The position numbers and the translations under genes were made by a program. A DNA stretch of 64,000 nucleotides from Pseudarcicella hirudinis (GTDB taxonomy: Bacteria > Bacteroidota > Bacteroidia > Cytophagales > Spirosomataceae). The stretch spans positions 175,425 to 239,424 of the forward strand of contig NZ_FOXH01000009.1 in assembly GCF_900115665.1 (NCBI RefSeq), written 5' to 3'. Shown here in pieces: positions 40,548 to 49,856 of this stretch (within the stretch, counting starts at the first letter, position 1; each line of letters begins with the position of its first letter). The notes beneath the pieces are model-generated. The model was not told the DNA's origin. It saw nothing but the letters and a program-made list of their open reading frames with translations, and did no database searches.

Positions 40548-41921
40548 ATGTCTCTGATTAAATCTATATCCGGAATAAGAGGAACCATCGGTGGAGCCGT
40601 TGGGAATAGTCTTACTCCCAATGATATTATATCTTTTGTGGCTGCTTTTGGAAGCTGGTTGAAAGATAACGATGCTACACGTAAAAAAATCGTAATAGGA
40701 AGAGATGCAAGACTTTCAGGAGAAGCTATTGCAAAAATTGTCAGCGGGGTTTTACAATCTATTGGATTGGATGTTATAGATTTAGAATTATCGACTACTC
40801 CAACCGTAGAAATGGCAGTAACAGCTGAAAATGCGCTGGGAGGAATTATTTTAACGGCGAGTCATAATCCTAAGGAGTGGAATGCCCTGAAGTTACTGAA
40901 TGCAAGGGGAGAGTTTATTTCAGCCAAAGATATATCTCAGGTTTTGGCCCGTGTGGAAACTCATGATTATCAATATGCAGAAGTAAATGATTTGGGGACT
41001 TATTCTACCAAATCCGATTATTTGAATCATCATATCGAAGCGATTAAGAGCTTACCTCTTGTAAATACCGAAGCAATTAAAAATAAAAAATACAAAGTTG
41101 TTGTTGATGCTGTTAATTCTACCGGGGGGATTGCCGTGCCAATTTTACTGAGGAGCCTGGGCGTAGAGACCATTGAACTATTAAATTGTGAACCTACCGG
41201 TGATTTTGCTCATAATCCTGAACCACTAACTGAAAATTTGACAGAATTGCATGAAAAAATGTTGACAGGTAATTATGATATTGGCATTGCTGTGGACCCT
41301 GATGTGGACAGATTAGTGCTAATGTGTGAAAATGGAGAACCATTTAATGAAGAATATACGCTTGTCGCAATAGCAGATTACATATTATCTCACCAAAAGG
41401 GTAATACAGTATCAAATTTATCTTCAACAAAAGCCTTGAAAGATATTACGAATCTGCATGGAGGAAAATATTTTGCATCTGCTGTGGGTGAAGTAAATGT
41501 AGTGGAGAAGATGAAGGAGGTTGATGCGATTATCGGGGGAGAAGGAAATGGCGGAGTTATATATCCCGCATTGCATTACGGAAGAGATGCTTTGGTGGGA
41601 ATTGGTCTGTTATTAAGTCATTTGGCGACAGGTAACAGTACCATGTCAGCGCTGAAAAGTAAATACCCTCAGTATTTTATGTACAAACATAAAATCGAAC
41701 TTCAGGATGATTTATCTATGGAAACCGTTTTGAAAAAAATAAAATTGAAATTTCCGGATTACGAGTTTACAACTATCGACGGAATCAAGATTGAAAATGA
41801 TAACAGTTGGATTCATTTGAGGAAATCCAATACAGAGCCGGTTATTCGGATATATTCTGAAGCAAATACTTATGAACAGGCTCAGAAACTTGCATATGAA
41901 GTGAGGGATCTATTAATTTAA
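40548..41921 (+). CDS. Phosphohexomutase (phosphoglucosamine/phosphoglucomutase family)
   Basis: A 457-residue cytoplasmic enzyme. It starts SISGIRGTIGG as in GlmM-like proteins, with phospho-Ser in TASHNPKEWNALK (S105), the Mg2+ loop DPDVDRL (D250, D252, D254), the sugar loop GEGNGGVIYP and the phosphate-binding RKSNTEPVIRIYSEA near the C-terminus. All four family motifs are intact. It interconverts hexose(amine) 1-phosphate and 6-phosphate. It sits 11 bases before galE and would close the pathway from the nucleotide sugar back to the 6-phosphate pool. GlmM, PGM and ManB cannot be separated by eye; GlmM-like is best. Confidence 0.85.
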   Translation: MSLIKSISGIRGTIGGAVGNSLTPNDIISFVAAFGSWLKDNDATRKKIVIGRDARLSGEAIAKIVSGVLQSIGLDVIDLELSTTPTVEMAVTAENALGGIILTASHNPKEWNALKLLNARGEFISAKDISQVLARVETHDYQYAEVNDLGTYSTKSDYLNHHIEAIKSLPLVNTEAIKNKKYKVVVDAVNSTGGIAVPILLRSLGVETIELLNCEPTGDFAHNPEPLTENLTELHEKMLTGNYDIGIAVDPDVDRLVLMCENGEPFNEEYTLVAIADYILSHQKGNTVSNLSSTKALKDITNLHGGKYFASAVGEVNVVEKMKEVDAIIGGEGNGGVIYPALHYGRDALVGIGLLLSHLATGNSTMSALKSKYPQYFMYKHKIELQDDLSMETVLKKIKLKFPDYEFTTIDGIKIENDNSWIHLRKSNTEPVIRIYSEANTYEQAQKLAYEVRDLLI

Positions 41922-41932
41922 ATGAAAGAGGT

Positions 41933-42949
41933 ATGAAGATTTTAGTAACAGGCGGAGCTGGTTTTATTGGCTCTCATACAATAGTTGAACTGTATAATTC
42001 CGGTTTTGAACCAATTATTATTGATAATTTCAGTAACTCAGATCCTTCCGTTCTCCTGGGACTGGAGAAAATTCTGGGTTTTCCGGTAAAATATTATTGG
42101 GATGATTGTAATGATGCGGTCATATTGGAGGAAATTATCAGAAAAGAAAATATTAAAGGAGTAATTCATTTTGCTGCATATAAAGCTGTAAATGAATCTA
42201 TTGAGCATCCTTTAAAATATTATATCAATAATGTAGGTTCTACAGCTACCTTATTAGAAGTTATGCTAAAAACGGGTGTTAAGAATCTGGTGTTTTCTTC
42301 TTCGTGTACCGTTTACGGTCAACCTGAAAATATCCCTGTTTTAGAGACTACTCCCCGGCAGGCAGCTACTTCACCTTATGGTAATACAAAAGTAATTTGT
42401 GAGGATCTTATTCGGGATACGGTAGGTTCTAATATTCCTCTAAAAGCTATTTCACTGCGTTATTTTAATCCGATAGGAGCCCATCATTCCGGACTGATAG
42501 GAGAATTGCCTCGTGGAATACCGAGTAATTTAGTACCTTTTATTACACAGGTTGCAGCAGGTCTCCGCCCAAAACTGATGGTTTTCGGTAATGATTATGA
42601 TACACCCGATGGTACCTGCATAAGAGATTTTATTCATGTGGTTGATTTGGCAAAAGCTCATATCATGGCGTTAAAATTCCTTCAGGAGCAATCAGGCACT
42701 AATTCATACGATGTTTTTAATGTCGGGACAGGTCAGGGAAATACAGTCATGGAATTGATAAATACTTTTGAAAAAGTCAATAAAATAAAGGTCAATTACG
42801 AAATAGGGGTAAGACGTGCAGGTGATATTGAAAAGATTTACGGAAATGTGGAAAAAGCGGAACAATTACTAGGTTGGAAAGCTGAAAAAACGCTCGAAGA
42901 ATCCCTGGAAGATGTATGGCGCTGGGAAATGAAACTGAGGCAAGGTTAA
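41933..42949 (+). CDS. galE: UDP-glucose/UDP-GlcNAc 4-epimerase GalE
   Basis: A 338-residue SDR-family protein. The NAD-binding GGAGFIGSH is at residues 7-15; the Ser/Thr of SSSCTVYG and the Y-x3-K of SPYGNTKVICE (around residue 148) form the catalytic triad; RYFNPIGAHHSG and RPGxP-like C-terminal motifs are of the GalE type. It interconverts UDP-galactose and UDP-glucose; some members also act on UDP-GalNAc and UDP-GlcNAc, which fits the GH123-like context. It is co-transcribed with the mutase. Confidence 0.88.
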   Translation: MKILVTGGAGFIGSHTIVELYNSGFEPIIIDNFSNSDPSVLLGLEKILGFPVKYYWDDCNDAVILEEIIRKENIKGVIHFAAYKAVNESIEHPLKYYINNVGSTATLLEVMLKTGVKNLVFSSSCTVYGQPENIPVLETTPRQAATSPYGNTKVICEDLIRDTVGSNIPLKAISLRYFNPIGAHHSGLIGELPRGIPSNLVPFITQVAAGLRPKLMVFGNDYDTPDGTCIRDFIHVVDLAKAHIMALKFLQEQSGTNSYDVFNVGTGQGNTVMELINTFEKVNKIKVNYEIGVRRAGDIEKIYGNVEKAEQLLGWKAEKTLEESLEDVWRWEMKLRQG

Positions 42950-43017
42950 TTACGCACTTATTCAGTAAAACTGCAAGCTAAGCTATCCTTCCTTTATTCT
43001 GGCATTGAAATTGTAGC

Positions 43018-43055
43018 AAACGAGGATGCCTTAAAAGGGCAGCCTCGTTTATCTT
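43018..43055. terminator. Terminator between galE and the converging reductase gene
   Basis: AAACGAGGATGCC (43018-43030) pairs with GGCAGCCTCGTTT (43038-43050) with one mismatch, then ATCTTTT. The genes on either side converge here. Confidence 0.85.
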
Positions 43056-43109
43056 TTCGGCCTTACAGAATCATTAAATCTGGTCATGTATTGATTGGTA
43101 CCGAATGAT

Positions 43110-43988
43110 TTAAAATGCGTGGGCAAATTCTTTTGCAAAATCTTCAAGTTTTGTCTGACCGCTTACCGGGGAATTATTTTTTTGGAAATCGGATGCAATC
43201 TTTCCTGTGCGGAAACCAGCTCCCATTTCGGTATATAAACCCGCGATTTCTGTTGGCAGGCCTGCTTGTATCATACCTGTCAATGCCTGCTCGTCAGTAA
43301 ATTCTACCCAGGGTAGTTCCGGTTTTCCTATTGCCGAACCAAGAATTTTTGCAAATTCAAGTGGCTTGCGAACATCGCTTACAATGTAACGGATATTCTT
43401 TCCGGCCGAAGGTTTTTGCAATTCTTCTGCGGCAGCTATGGCAATGTCATCGGGATGCACTAAAGGCAGACTGATGTCAGCAGGATAATTGGAGCCCATG
43501 ATGGACAAACCTTTAATCATGGGTACATCATTGTAAAAATTGGTATAAAACAACCCCGCCCGAAGGAATGTGATCGCTACATTATCGAGCGCAGCATATA
43601 GTTGCTCAATATTATAAAGCCCTGCAATCGGACCTGTTCCATTCGGGAGATCGGCTCCTATGCTGCTTAGCATTACCACACGTTTTACACCGGTATCCTT
43701 GATTGCGCTTGCAAACGCCTTACCTGCTTCGGTTGTATTGAGGATAACATTGGCTCCTCCCAAATTAGGTGGCGTCATGGTATAAACGGCATCAGCTCCG
43801 GTGAAAACTTCTTTTAAGAAAGCGGAATCGGCTACCGACCCAATAGCAGCTTTCGCACCAAGTTTTTCTATTTCATCTTTTCTGCTAACATTACTGCTGA
43901 TAACAGTTACATTATGTCCTGCAGAAATAAGTTGATTGGTCAAAGGTTTTCCTATGTTCCCTAAAGAACCTGCGATTGTAATTTTCAT
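43110..43988 (-). CDS. NmrA-like NAD(P)-binding reductase
   Basis: A 292-residue protein with the N-terminal Rossmann motif GSLGNIGKPL (residues 7-16, GxxGxxG), the TMTPPNLGG and RVVMLSSIGAD strands typical of NmrA-like azoreductase/quinone reductase relatives, and no signal peptide. It likely uses NAD(P)H in the cytoplasm; the substrate is unknown. It is divergent from an HxlR regulator, a common pairing in which the regulator senses electrophiles or quinones. Confidence 0.82.
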   Translation of the reverse strand: MKITIAGSLGNIGKPLTNQLISAGHNVTVISSNVSRKDEIEKLGAKAAIGSVADSAFLKEVFTGADAVYTMTPPNLGGANVILNTTEAGKAFASAIKDTGVKRVVMLSSIGADLPNGTGPIAGLYNIEQLYAALDNVAITFLRAGLFYTNFYNDVPMIKGLSIMGSNYPADISLPLVHPDDIAIAAAEELQKPSAGKNIRYIVSDVRKPLEFAKILGSAIGKPELPWVEFTDEQALTGMIQAGLPTEIAGLYTEMGAGFRTGKIASDFQKNNSPVSGQTKLEDFAKEFAHAF

Positions 43989-44024
43989 TTTAATTGTTTT
44001 TTATTTTGAGAACCAAAGGTATAT

Positions 44025-44052
44025 TTGTACTTACTTTTGTACAAGTACTTAC
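44025..44052. promoter_or_regulatory. HxlR-type operator in the divergent promoter
   Basis: TTGTAC (44025-44030) and GTACAA (44039-44044) are inverted repeats; GTACTTAC also occurs twice directly (44027-44034, 44045-44052). The site lies between the two divergent genes, 16 bases before the HxlR start. Confidence 0.6.
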
Positions 44053-44067
44053 CCTAAAGTATGTATT

Positions 44068-44436
44068 ATGGCGACCATTAAAGAGAATTCGACTATACAG
44101 GAAAATAAACAATATGCTTTGCAGCAATGTCCGGTGACGCATGTCATGGAAAAAATAGGAGGCTATTGGAAACCTATTATCATTTACTACCTCTCGACAG
44201 GTGACAAACGTTATAGTGAGCTAAAAAGGGCGATTCCTGTTATAACAGAAAAAGTGCTGATTCAGCACTTGAAGCAGTTAGAAGCTGACGGTTTAATTAT
44301 CAGGGAGGCCAGACCCGTTGTGCCTCCTTATGTGACATATAAGCTTAGCTACGCAGGAAATGGCTTACTCCCTGTAATTCATGCCATGGCAGACTGGGCT
44401 TTTAAGGACCTGGACGGAAGGTTTAACCAGGTGTAG
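44068..44436 (+). CDS. HxlR-family transcriptional regulator
   Basis: 122 residues from the ATG at 44068. The same frame is open further upstream to 43936, but that would run into the divergent gene and the operator, so the shorter start is chosen. The winged helix (CPVTHVMEKIGGYWKPIIIYYL, then RYSELKRAIPVITEKVLIQHLKQLEADGLI) is the classic HxlR pattern with a Cys at the start of the domain that often senses thiol-reactive compounds. It probably represses the neighbouring reductase gene. Confidence 0.9.
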   Translation: MATIKENSTIQENKQYALQQCPVTHVMEKIGGYWKPIIIYYLSTGDKRYSELKRAIPVITEKVLIQHLKQLEADGLIIREARPVVPPYVTYKLSYAGNGLLPVIHAMADWAFKDLDGRFNQV

Positions 44437-44640
44437 CCACTCAATAAGGAATGATAGTTTATCCTGAAAACCGGAGGAAAATGACAGATTTGAAATTTGA
44501 TCATAACCGGAAATCTGGGAATCCGATTATGATAATCCGTGATTAAGGATTCATTATGAGTGATTTACATACTTTTATAGAGAATGTTTTATTGAAAAAT
44601 ATTTGAACTTTGTGATTGGAGAACAGGATAAACTTTGATT

Positions 44641-45075
44641 ATGAAAACGACCGGATACTCAGGAACGCCATTGGCAAAAAAATTAGGGATAAAAGGCGGT
44701 TTTAAAATCCGCCTTATTAATCCTCCGGATTATTATTTTGATCTTTTTGATGATTTACCAGATGACATAGAGATTCTGGATGATGCAAATTCAAAGAAGA
44801 ACTTTATTCATTATTTTACCAGACAAATAGCCGATTTCAAAGTCGATATACTTTTATTGAGAGAAGAAATAGAGCAAAATGGAATGATATGGGTTTCCTG
44901 CCCAAAGAAATCTTCCGGAGTTGTATCAGATATTAGTTTAGATGATGTCAGAAATTTTGCTTTAGCTAATGGGCTTGTAGATATAAAAGTTTGTGCAATT
45001 GATGAAATCTGGTCAGGACTAAAATTAGTAATTCCGGTAAAGGAGAGAAAGTCCCCGAAAACAGTTTCTGAATAA
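44641..45075 (+). CDS. DUF3052-like cytoplasmic protein
   Basis: 144 residues from the ATG at 44641; a TTG 6 bases upstream is less likely. It begins TGYSGTPLAKKLGIKGGFKIRL, the recognisable start of the DUF3052 family, and has the internal MIWVSCPKKSSG. Function is unknown in the family. There is no signal peptide. It stands alone; its gene ends before the palindrome of the next promoter. Confidence 0.75.
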   Translation: MKTTGYSGTPLAKKLGIKGGFKIRLINPPDYYFDLFDDLPDDIEILDDANSKKNFIHYFTRQIADFKVDILLLREEIEQNGMIWVSCPKKSSGVVSDISLDDVRNFALANGLVDIKVCAIDEIWSGLKLVIPVKERKSPKTVSE

Positions 45076-45146
45076 ATGTAAATAAACTCAACCTTTGAAA
45101 AAAAGTTCGGAACACTTCCGGGAATCAGATGATAAACGGACAATTG

Positions 45147-45183
45147 TGTTCGAAAATGAACAATAATTGTCCATTTTCGAACA
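45147..45183 (+). promoter_or_regulatory. Paired palindromic upstream activator sites
   Basis: TGTTCGAAAATGAACA (45147-45162) and TGTCCATTTTCGAACA (45168-45183) are 16-base palindromes in opposite orientation with centres 21 bases apart. The arms form a 17-bp perfect inverted repeat (45142-45158 and 45172-45188). It lies about 100 bases upstream of the putative sigma-54 promoter start. Confidence 0.55.
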
Positions 45184-45234
45184 CAATTTTACAAGAAAAT
45201 AATATAATTTTCTGATTATGAGTATGTTGTGATT

Positions 45235-45251
45235 TTGGCATGGAATTAGAA
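45235..45251 (+). promoter_or_regulatory. Putative sigma-54 promoter
   Basis: TTGGCATGGAATTAGAA has GG at 45237-45238 and GA at 45249-45250 with exactly 10 bases between, close to the TGGCAC-N5-TTGCA pattern. The -12 element is GA rather than GC. It would give a 33-base leader for the permease gene. Confidence 0.45.
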
Positions 45252-45294
45252 ATTTAACAGTTGTTTATCATATTATTTCCTAATCTCTACCTGC

Positions 45295-47736
45295 ATGTTC
45301 AGAAGTTATTTAAAAATTGCCATTAGAAACCTTATTAAAAACAAGGTTTATTCACTGATTAATATTTGTGGACTCGCCATAGGACTAACTTGCTTTATTC
45401 TTATTTCCATGTATATTCTGGATGAGTTAAGCTATGATCGTTTTTATCCGAATGCAGAAAGAATTTACCGGATTAATTCTGAAATCAGGTTTGGCGATGC
45501 CGATCTGAATATGGCTTTAAGTTCAGACCCGATGGGTGCAGCACTGAAAAAAGACTATCCACAGGTAGAGCAATATACCCGGCTATATACTTCTGAAGGA
45601 GCTAAGCAGATAAAGAAAGGAATGACCTTTGTAAGAGAAGATAACATTTGTTATGCAGATTCCACCTTCTTTGATGTTTTCAGAATTCCCGTAATTGACG
45701 GAGATCTTAAAACTGCTTTAAATGACCCTAATTCGATAGCGATAAGTGAAAAGTCTGCCATAAAATATTTCAAGACTACGGAAGCTGCCGGTAAAACACT
45801 TGAAATCGGAACGGATCAGAAGGCTTTGTACAAGGTAACGGCTGTTTATAAAGATATACCCGAAAATGCTCATTTTAAGCTGGATTTTATCCTGCCTATG
45901 AGTAATCTGAAATATGGTTTCGGCAACTTCCTGAGCCATAATTTTTATACCTATATTGTGCTGAAAGAGGGTGTTGATTATAAGGTGTTTAATAGAAAAT
46001 TTGATGATATTATAGCAAAATATGTACTTCCGCAGGTCACACAGTTTATTAAGATAAACACAATGGATGATTTTAAAAAAGCCGGAAATAAGTTAGAATA
46101 TTCTCTGATCCCTCTTACTGATATTCACCTGCGTTCCGACAAAGCTGATGAACTGAGAGCTAACGGTGATATCCGATATGTATATATTTTCTCTATTGTG
46201 GCAGTATTTATATTGCTGATCGCCTGTATCAACTTTATTAACCTTACTACTGCCAGATCAGCTAACCGGGCAAAAGAAGTTGGAATCAAAAAAACGTTAG
46301 GATCCCAGCGCAGTTCTTTAGTTTTGCAGTTTATCGTTGAGTCAATGTTTACCAGTTGCCTTGCTTTTATAATTGCGCTGTTTCTTGTTATATTGTTATT
46401 GCCTTATTTTAACGATATCACCACTAAATCGTTTACAGCCAGTTCTCTTTTCAATTCTCAATACCTGCCTTATTTACTTATAATGCCCCTCATTGTTGGT
46501 GTAATTGCAGGATATTATCCGGCGTTTTTTCTGTCCTCTTTTCATCCTATCAAGGCCATAAAAGGTAAATTGACCGGCGGTTACAGCAAAAATAATATGA
46601 GGGATATTCTTGTAACGTTTCAGTTTGTTACCTCTCTTATTCTGATTTGTGGTACAATAGTAATTTATCAGCAATTGAATTATATCCATACAAAGAATCT
46701 GGGTTTTGCAAAAGACCAGGTATTGATAGTGAATAGTACCAGTGCCTTGAAAAATAATACGAATGCTTTTAAGAATGAAATCTCTAAAATTGCAGGTATT
46801 AAAAACGCCTCAAATGCAGGTTATATTCCTGTAGAGGCCTCAGCCAGAAATGGGCATGTTTTCTCAAAAGAAGCGGTTATGGATGCTAAAAATGGCCTGC
46901 TTATGCAATTCTGGCAGATTGATTATGATTATATCCCAACATTCGGAATGGAGATTAAGAAAGGCCGGAATTTCTCCAGATCTTTCGGAGCTGCTGATTC
47001 AAACAGAGTAATTATCAATGAATCGACAGCCGCCATTTTAGGTTATAAGGACCCGATTGGGAAAAAGATTTATTCAAGTAGTGGCACATTAGGATCTTCG
47101 GAAGTCACTGCATATGAAATTGTCGGGGTTGTAAAGAATTTTCATTACGAATCATTAAGACATACGGTAGAGCCGCTCTGCATGATTTTAGGAAATAGCA
47201 ATTGGGAGCTTGCATTTAAAATAGAGAGTAAAAACGTGCCTTCAATCATTAATCAAATAGAAGATAAATGGAAAAAAATATCTCCGGAAATACCTTTTGG
47301 ATATAAATTTCTGGATGAATCATTTGATCAGATGTATCGTTCGGAGCAGCGGGTAGGAAAGATAGCTTTGACATTTGCAGTGTTGACTATGTTTATTGCC
47401 TGTATGGGCTTGTTCGGCCTGGTAACTTATATATCTGAACAACGGACAAAAGAAATTGGCATCAGAAAAGTGCTTGGTGCAAGTATATTCAATATCGTGA
47501 AATTACTTTCCCATGATTTACTTCGTCTGGTATTATTATCGATACTGATTGCATTTCCGCTGGCGTATTTTTTCATGCATAAATGGCTTCAGAATTTTGC
47601 CTATGGAGTCGGAATTTCCTGGTGGACTTTTGTTTGCACAGGTATCGGAGCCTTGTTAATCGCATTTTCTACTGTGAGTTACAGAGGTATCCGCGCAGCA
47701 TTGGCAAATCCGGTAAAAAGTTTAAGGTCAGAATAA
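45295..47736 (+). CDS. ABC transporter permease (MacB/FtsX type)
   Basis: An 813-residue membrane protein of the kind common in Bacteroidota. It starts MFRSYLKIAIRNLIKNKVYSLINICGLAIGL, the first membrane helix; two periplasmic MacB-PCD domains and two FtsX blocks follow, each with three helices (LIACINFINLTTARSANRAKEVGIKKTLGS and FIACMGLFGLVTYISEQRTKEIGIRKVLGAS). No ATPase gene is adjacent, so the partner is encoded elsewhere. The substrate is unknown; such permeases usually couple to mechanotransmission or efflux. It is followed by a strong terminator. Confidence 0.9.
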   Translation: MFRSYLKIAIRNLIKNKVYSLINICGLAIGLTCFILISMYILDELSYDRFYPNAERIYRINSEIRFGDADLNMALSSDPMGAALKKDYPQVEQYTRLYTSEGAKQIKKGMTFVREDNICYADSTFFDVFRIPVIDGDLKTALNDPNSIAISEKSAIKYFKTTEAAGKTLEIGTDQKALYKVTAVYKDIPENAHFKLDFILPMSNLKYGFGNFLSHNFYTYIVLKEGVDYKVFNRKFDDIIAKYVLPQVTQFIKINTMDDFKKAGNKLEYSLIPLTDIHLRSDKADELRANGDIRYVYIFSIVAVFILLIACINFINLTTARSANRAKEVGIKKTLGSQRSSLVLQFIVESMFTSCLAFIIALFLVILLLPYFNDITTKSFTASSLFNSQYLPYLLIMPLIVGVIAGYYPAFFLSSFHPIKAIKGKLTGGYSKNNMRDILVTFQFVTSLILICGTIVIYQQLNYIHTKNLGFAKDQVLIVNSTSALKNNTNAFKNEISKIAGIKNASNAGYIPVEASARNGHVFSKEAVMDAKNGLLMQFWQIDYDYIPTFGMEIKKGRNFSRSFGAADSNRVIINESTAAILGYKDPIGKKIYSSSGTLGSSEVTAYEIVGVVKNFHYESLRHTVEPLCMILGNSNWELAFKIESKNVPSIINQIEDKWKKISPEIPFGYKFLDESFDQMYRSEQRVGKIALTFAVLTMFIACMGLFGLVTYISEQRTKEIGIRKVLGASIFNIVKLLSHDLLRLVLLSILIAFPLAYFFMHKWLQNFAYGVGISWWTFVCTGIGALLIAFSTVSYRGIRAALANPVKSLRSE

Positions 47737-47758
47737 GGAATTTTAAAACAAAATACGG

Positions 47759-47816
47759 CACCTGGTTTCAATTTACAGATCTCTGTCTGTGAATTGAAAC
47801 CAGGTGTTTCTTTTTG
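47759..47816 (+). terminator. Strong terminator of the permease gene
   Basis: The arms 47759-47778 and 47787-47806 pair over 20 bases with one wobble and are followed by TTTCTTTTTG. Confidence 0.9.
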
Positions 47817-48037
47817 TAAGAGATGATGCTTATTTGAAAACAAACCGGATAATAGATATCAGAAGAAAATAGACTCATTATTAATACTGAAGTTCGCATT
47901 TCAGTTCCGTGAGCCGATGAAACTACATTTAATAATAGTAGTTTTGGTAAATATTTACGGATTATTCAACATTTTGCAATACCCGGATTACTGCTTTAAA
48001 ACATATTAAAGATGTTGGAAAATAGAAACCTGAACCG

Positions 48038-48916
48038 ATGACTATTAAAAATACAGAGATTTTTGCAGGAAGTGTACAACTGAAAATCGTAGAAGAGTCC
48101 GGGAAAATTTCATTCCCTGTGTTAGTGCAATATCCTACAAATGAGCCTTCAAAACCAACTGCTTTCGGACCTTATATAATGGATGTAAGCCCTGATGCAG
48201 AGGTATTGGAAGGACAATATCCTCTCGTTATTATTTCCCATGGAAATGGAGGATCTCATCTTCTTTATCGCACAATAAGTACGCATTTAGCAAAGAACGG
48301 ATATATCGTTGCTATGGTTGAACATTATGGCAATAATCGCAATAACAATGAATTACAAAATACAACAGAAAATCTGATAAATCGCCCCAGGCATATCAGT
48401 CTGACAATTAATGAAATGCTTTCTGAAAACAGATTTTATAAAAGCATTGCTTCTGATAAAATTGCGGTAATCGGACATTCAATGGGTGGTTATACGGCCC
48501 TGGCTTTAGCAGGTGGAGTCCCCAGAACGAAGGAGGGACTGAAGGTTGACGTTTCATCCGATGACAGAATTAAGGCTATTGTCTTATTAGCTCCGGGAAC
48601 AGGGTGGTTTATGAACTCTTTAGATAAAGTTACGATCCCGATTCTTATGCTCACTGCTCAGTATGACCCTGTTACTCCGGCCTGGAATGCGGAAATTGTT
48701 CTGAAAGGGGTTCCTGATCAATCTCAGGTTATATTCAGAGAAGTTGAAAATGCAGGGCATTTTTCTTTTTTGAGCCCTTTTCCGGATGCAATGAAAAAAC
48801 CGGATTTCCTGCCGTCAACTGATCCGAAAGGATTTGATCGTGAACAGTTTCATAAAGAACTTCCGGTAGAAATACTGGACTTTCTTAATGATAAATTAAA
48901 AGGAGATTCAAGATAA
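48038..48916 (+). CDS. Alpha/beta hydrolase, dienelactone hydrolase/PAF-acetylhydrolase-like
   Basis: A 292-residue cytoplasmic protein. YPLVIISHGNGGS gives the oxyanion strand; the nucleophile elbow is GHSMGG with S148; a likely acid Asp is in LTAQYDPVTP; the catalytic His is in ENAGHFSF. The triad is complete. The substrate is unknown. It lies 81 bases upstream of a second alpha/beta hydrolase. Confidence 0.8.
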   Translation: MTIKNTEIFAGSVQLKIVEESGKISFPVLVQYPTNEPSKPTAFGPYIMDVSPDAEVLEGQYPLVIISHGNGGSHLLYRTISTHLAKNGYIVAMVEHYGNNRNNNELQNTTENLINRPRHISLTINEMLSENRFYKSIASDKIAVIGHSMGGYTALALAGGVPRTKEGLKVDVSSDDRIKAIVLLAPGTGWFMNSLDKVTIPILMLTAQYDPVTPAWNAEIVLKGVPDQSQVIFREVENAGHFSFLSPFPDAMKKPDFLPSTDPKGFDREQFHKELPVEILDFLNDKLKGDSR

Positions 48917-48997
48917 TAAAATATTGGGGATAAGCTGTGTAATAATAATTTTTACGAAATTAGAGCCACAGAATTTTAAGATAAACCTGTAGACACT

Positions 48998-49801
48998 ATG
49001 ACTGATAATTTTGATTTTAAAAGCGGTTATTCCAAAGTGAATGGACTGGAAATGTATTATGAAATTTATGGACATGGTAAACCATTGGTTTTAATTCATG
49101 GAGGCGGTTCGACCATTCAGACGTCTTTCGGGAAAATCATTCCGGAACTTGCAAAACACAGACAAATTATCGGACTTGAGTTGCAGGCTCACGGGCGTAC
49201 AAATGACCGTGATACAGATTTATCATTTGAACAGGATGCAGATGATGTTATTCAGCTTCTGAAAAACCTTCAGATTGCCAAGGCCGATTTTTTGGGCTTT
49301 AGTAATGGCGGACAAACTACTCTGGAAATAGCAATCCGATATCCGGAGTTGGTCAGCAAAATAATTATAGGTTCCGCATTTTATAAAAGGAGCGGGGTTT
49401 TTCCGCAATTCTGGGATTTTATGAAACAGGCAAAAATTGAAAATATGCCCGCTGAACTCAAAGAGGCTTATCTGAAAGTATCGGCGAATCCGAATGGTTT
49501 ACAAAATCTTCACGACAAATGTGCAAAGAGAATGGTTGAGTTTAAAGGCTGGAGTGATGAGCAGATTCAATCAATTAAGGCTCCTGCTTTGATTATTAGC
49601 GGTGATTCTGATATTGGGAGTCCGGAACATATCGTGGAAATGTATCGCATGATTCCAGCCTCCCGGTTAGCAATCATTCCGGGCGGTCATGGCAAATATA
49701 TCGGAGAAATAACAACATTAAATAATGGAAACTGGACTCAGGAGTATATCACGCCTTTAATTGAGCAATTTCTTGATGAGGTGATTGTCTCTGACAAATA
49801 A
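48998..49801 (+). CDS. Alpha/beta hydrolase
   Basis: A 267-residue protein with LVLIHGGG for the oxyanion hole, GFSNGG with nucleophile S102, GDSD for the acid region and PGGHGKYIGE for the His. The fold matches 3-oxoadipate enol-lactonase-like hydrolases; the substrate cannot be read. There is no signal peptide. Confidence 0.82.
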   Translation: MTDNFDFKSGYSKVNGLEMYYEIYGHGKPLVLIHGGGSTIQTSFGKIIPELAKHRQIIGLELQAHGRTNDRDTDLSFEQDADDVIQLLKNLQIAKADFLGFSNGGQTTLEIAIRYPELVSKIIIGSAFYKRSGVFPQFWDFMKQAKIENMPAELKEAYLKVSANPNGLQNLHDKCAKRMVEFKGWSDEQIQSIKAPALIISGDSDIGSPEHIVEMYRMIPASRLAIIPGGHGKYIGEITTLNNGNWTQEYITPLIEQFLDEVIVSDK

Positions 49802-49856
49802 CGAAGAATAAATTAATTACATATTCCATCATATTGATACATAATACATTATAAAA

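Noticed and set aside
43936..44067. Longer HxlR frame starting at 43936
   Set aside because: Would overlap the divergent reductase gene and include the operator; the ATG at 44068 gives the normal family length.
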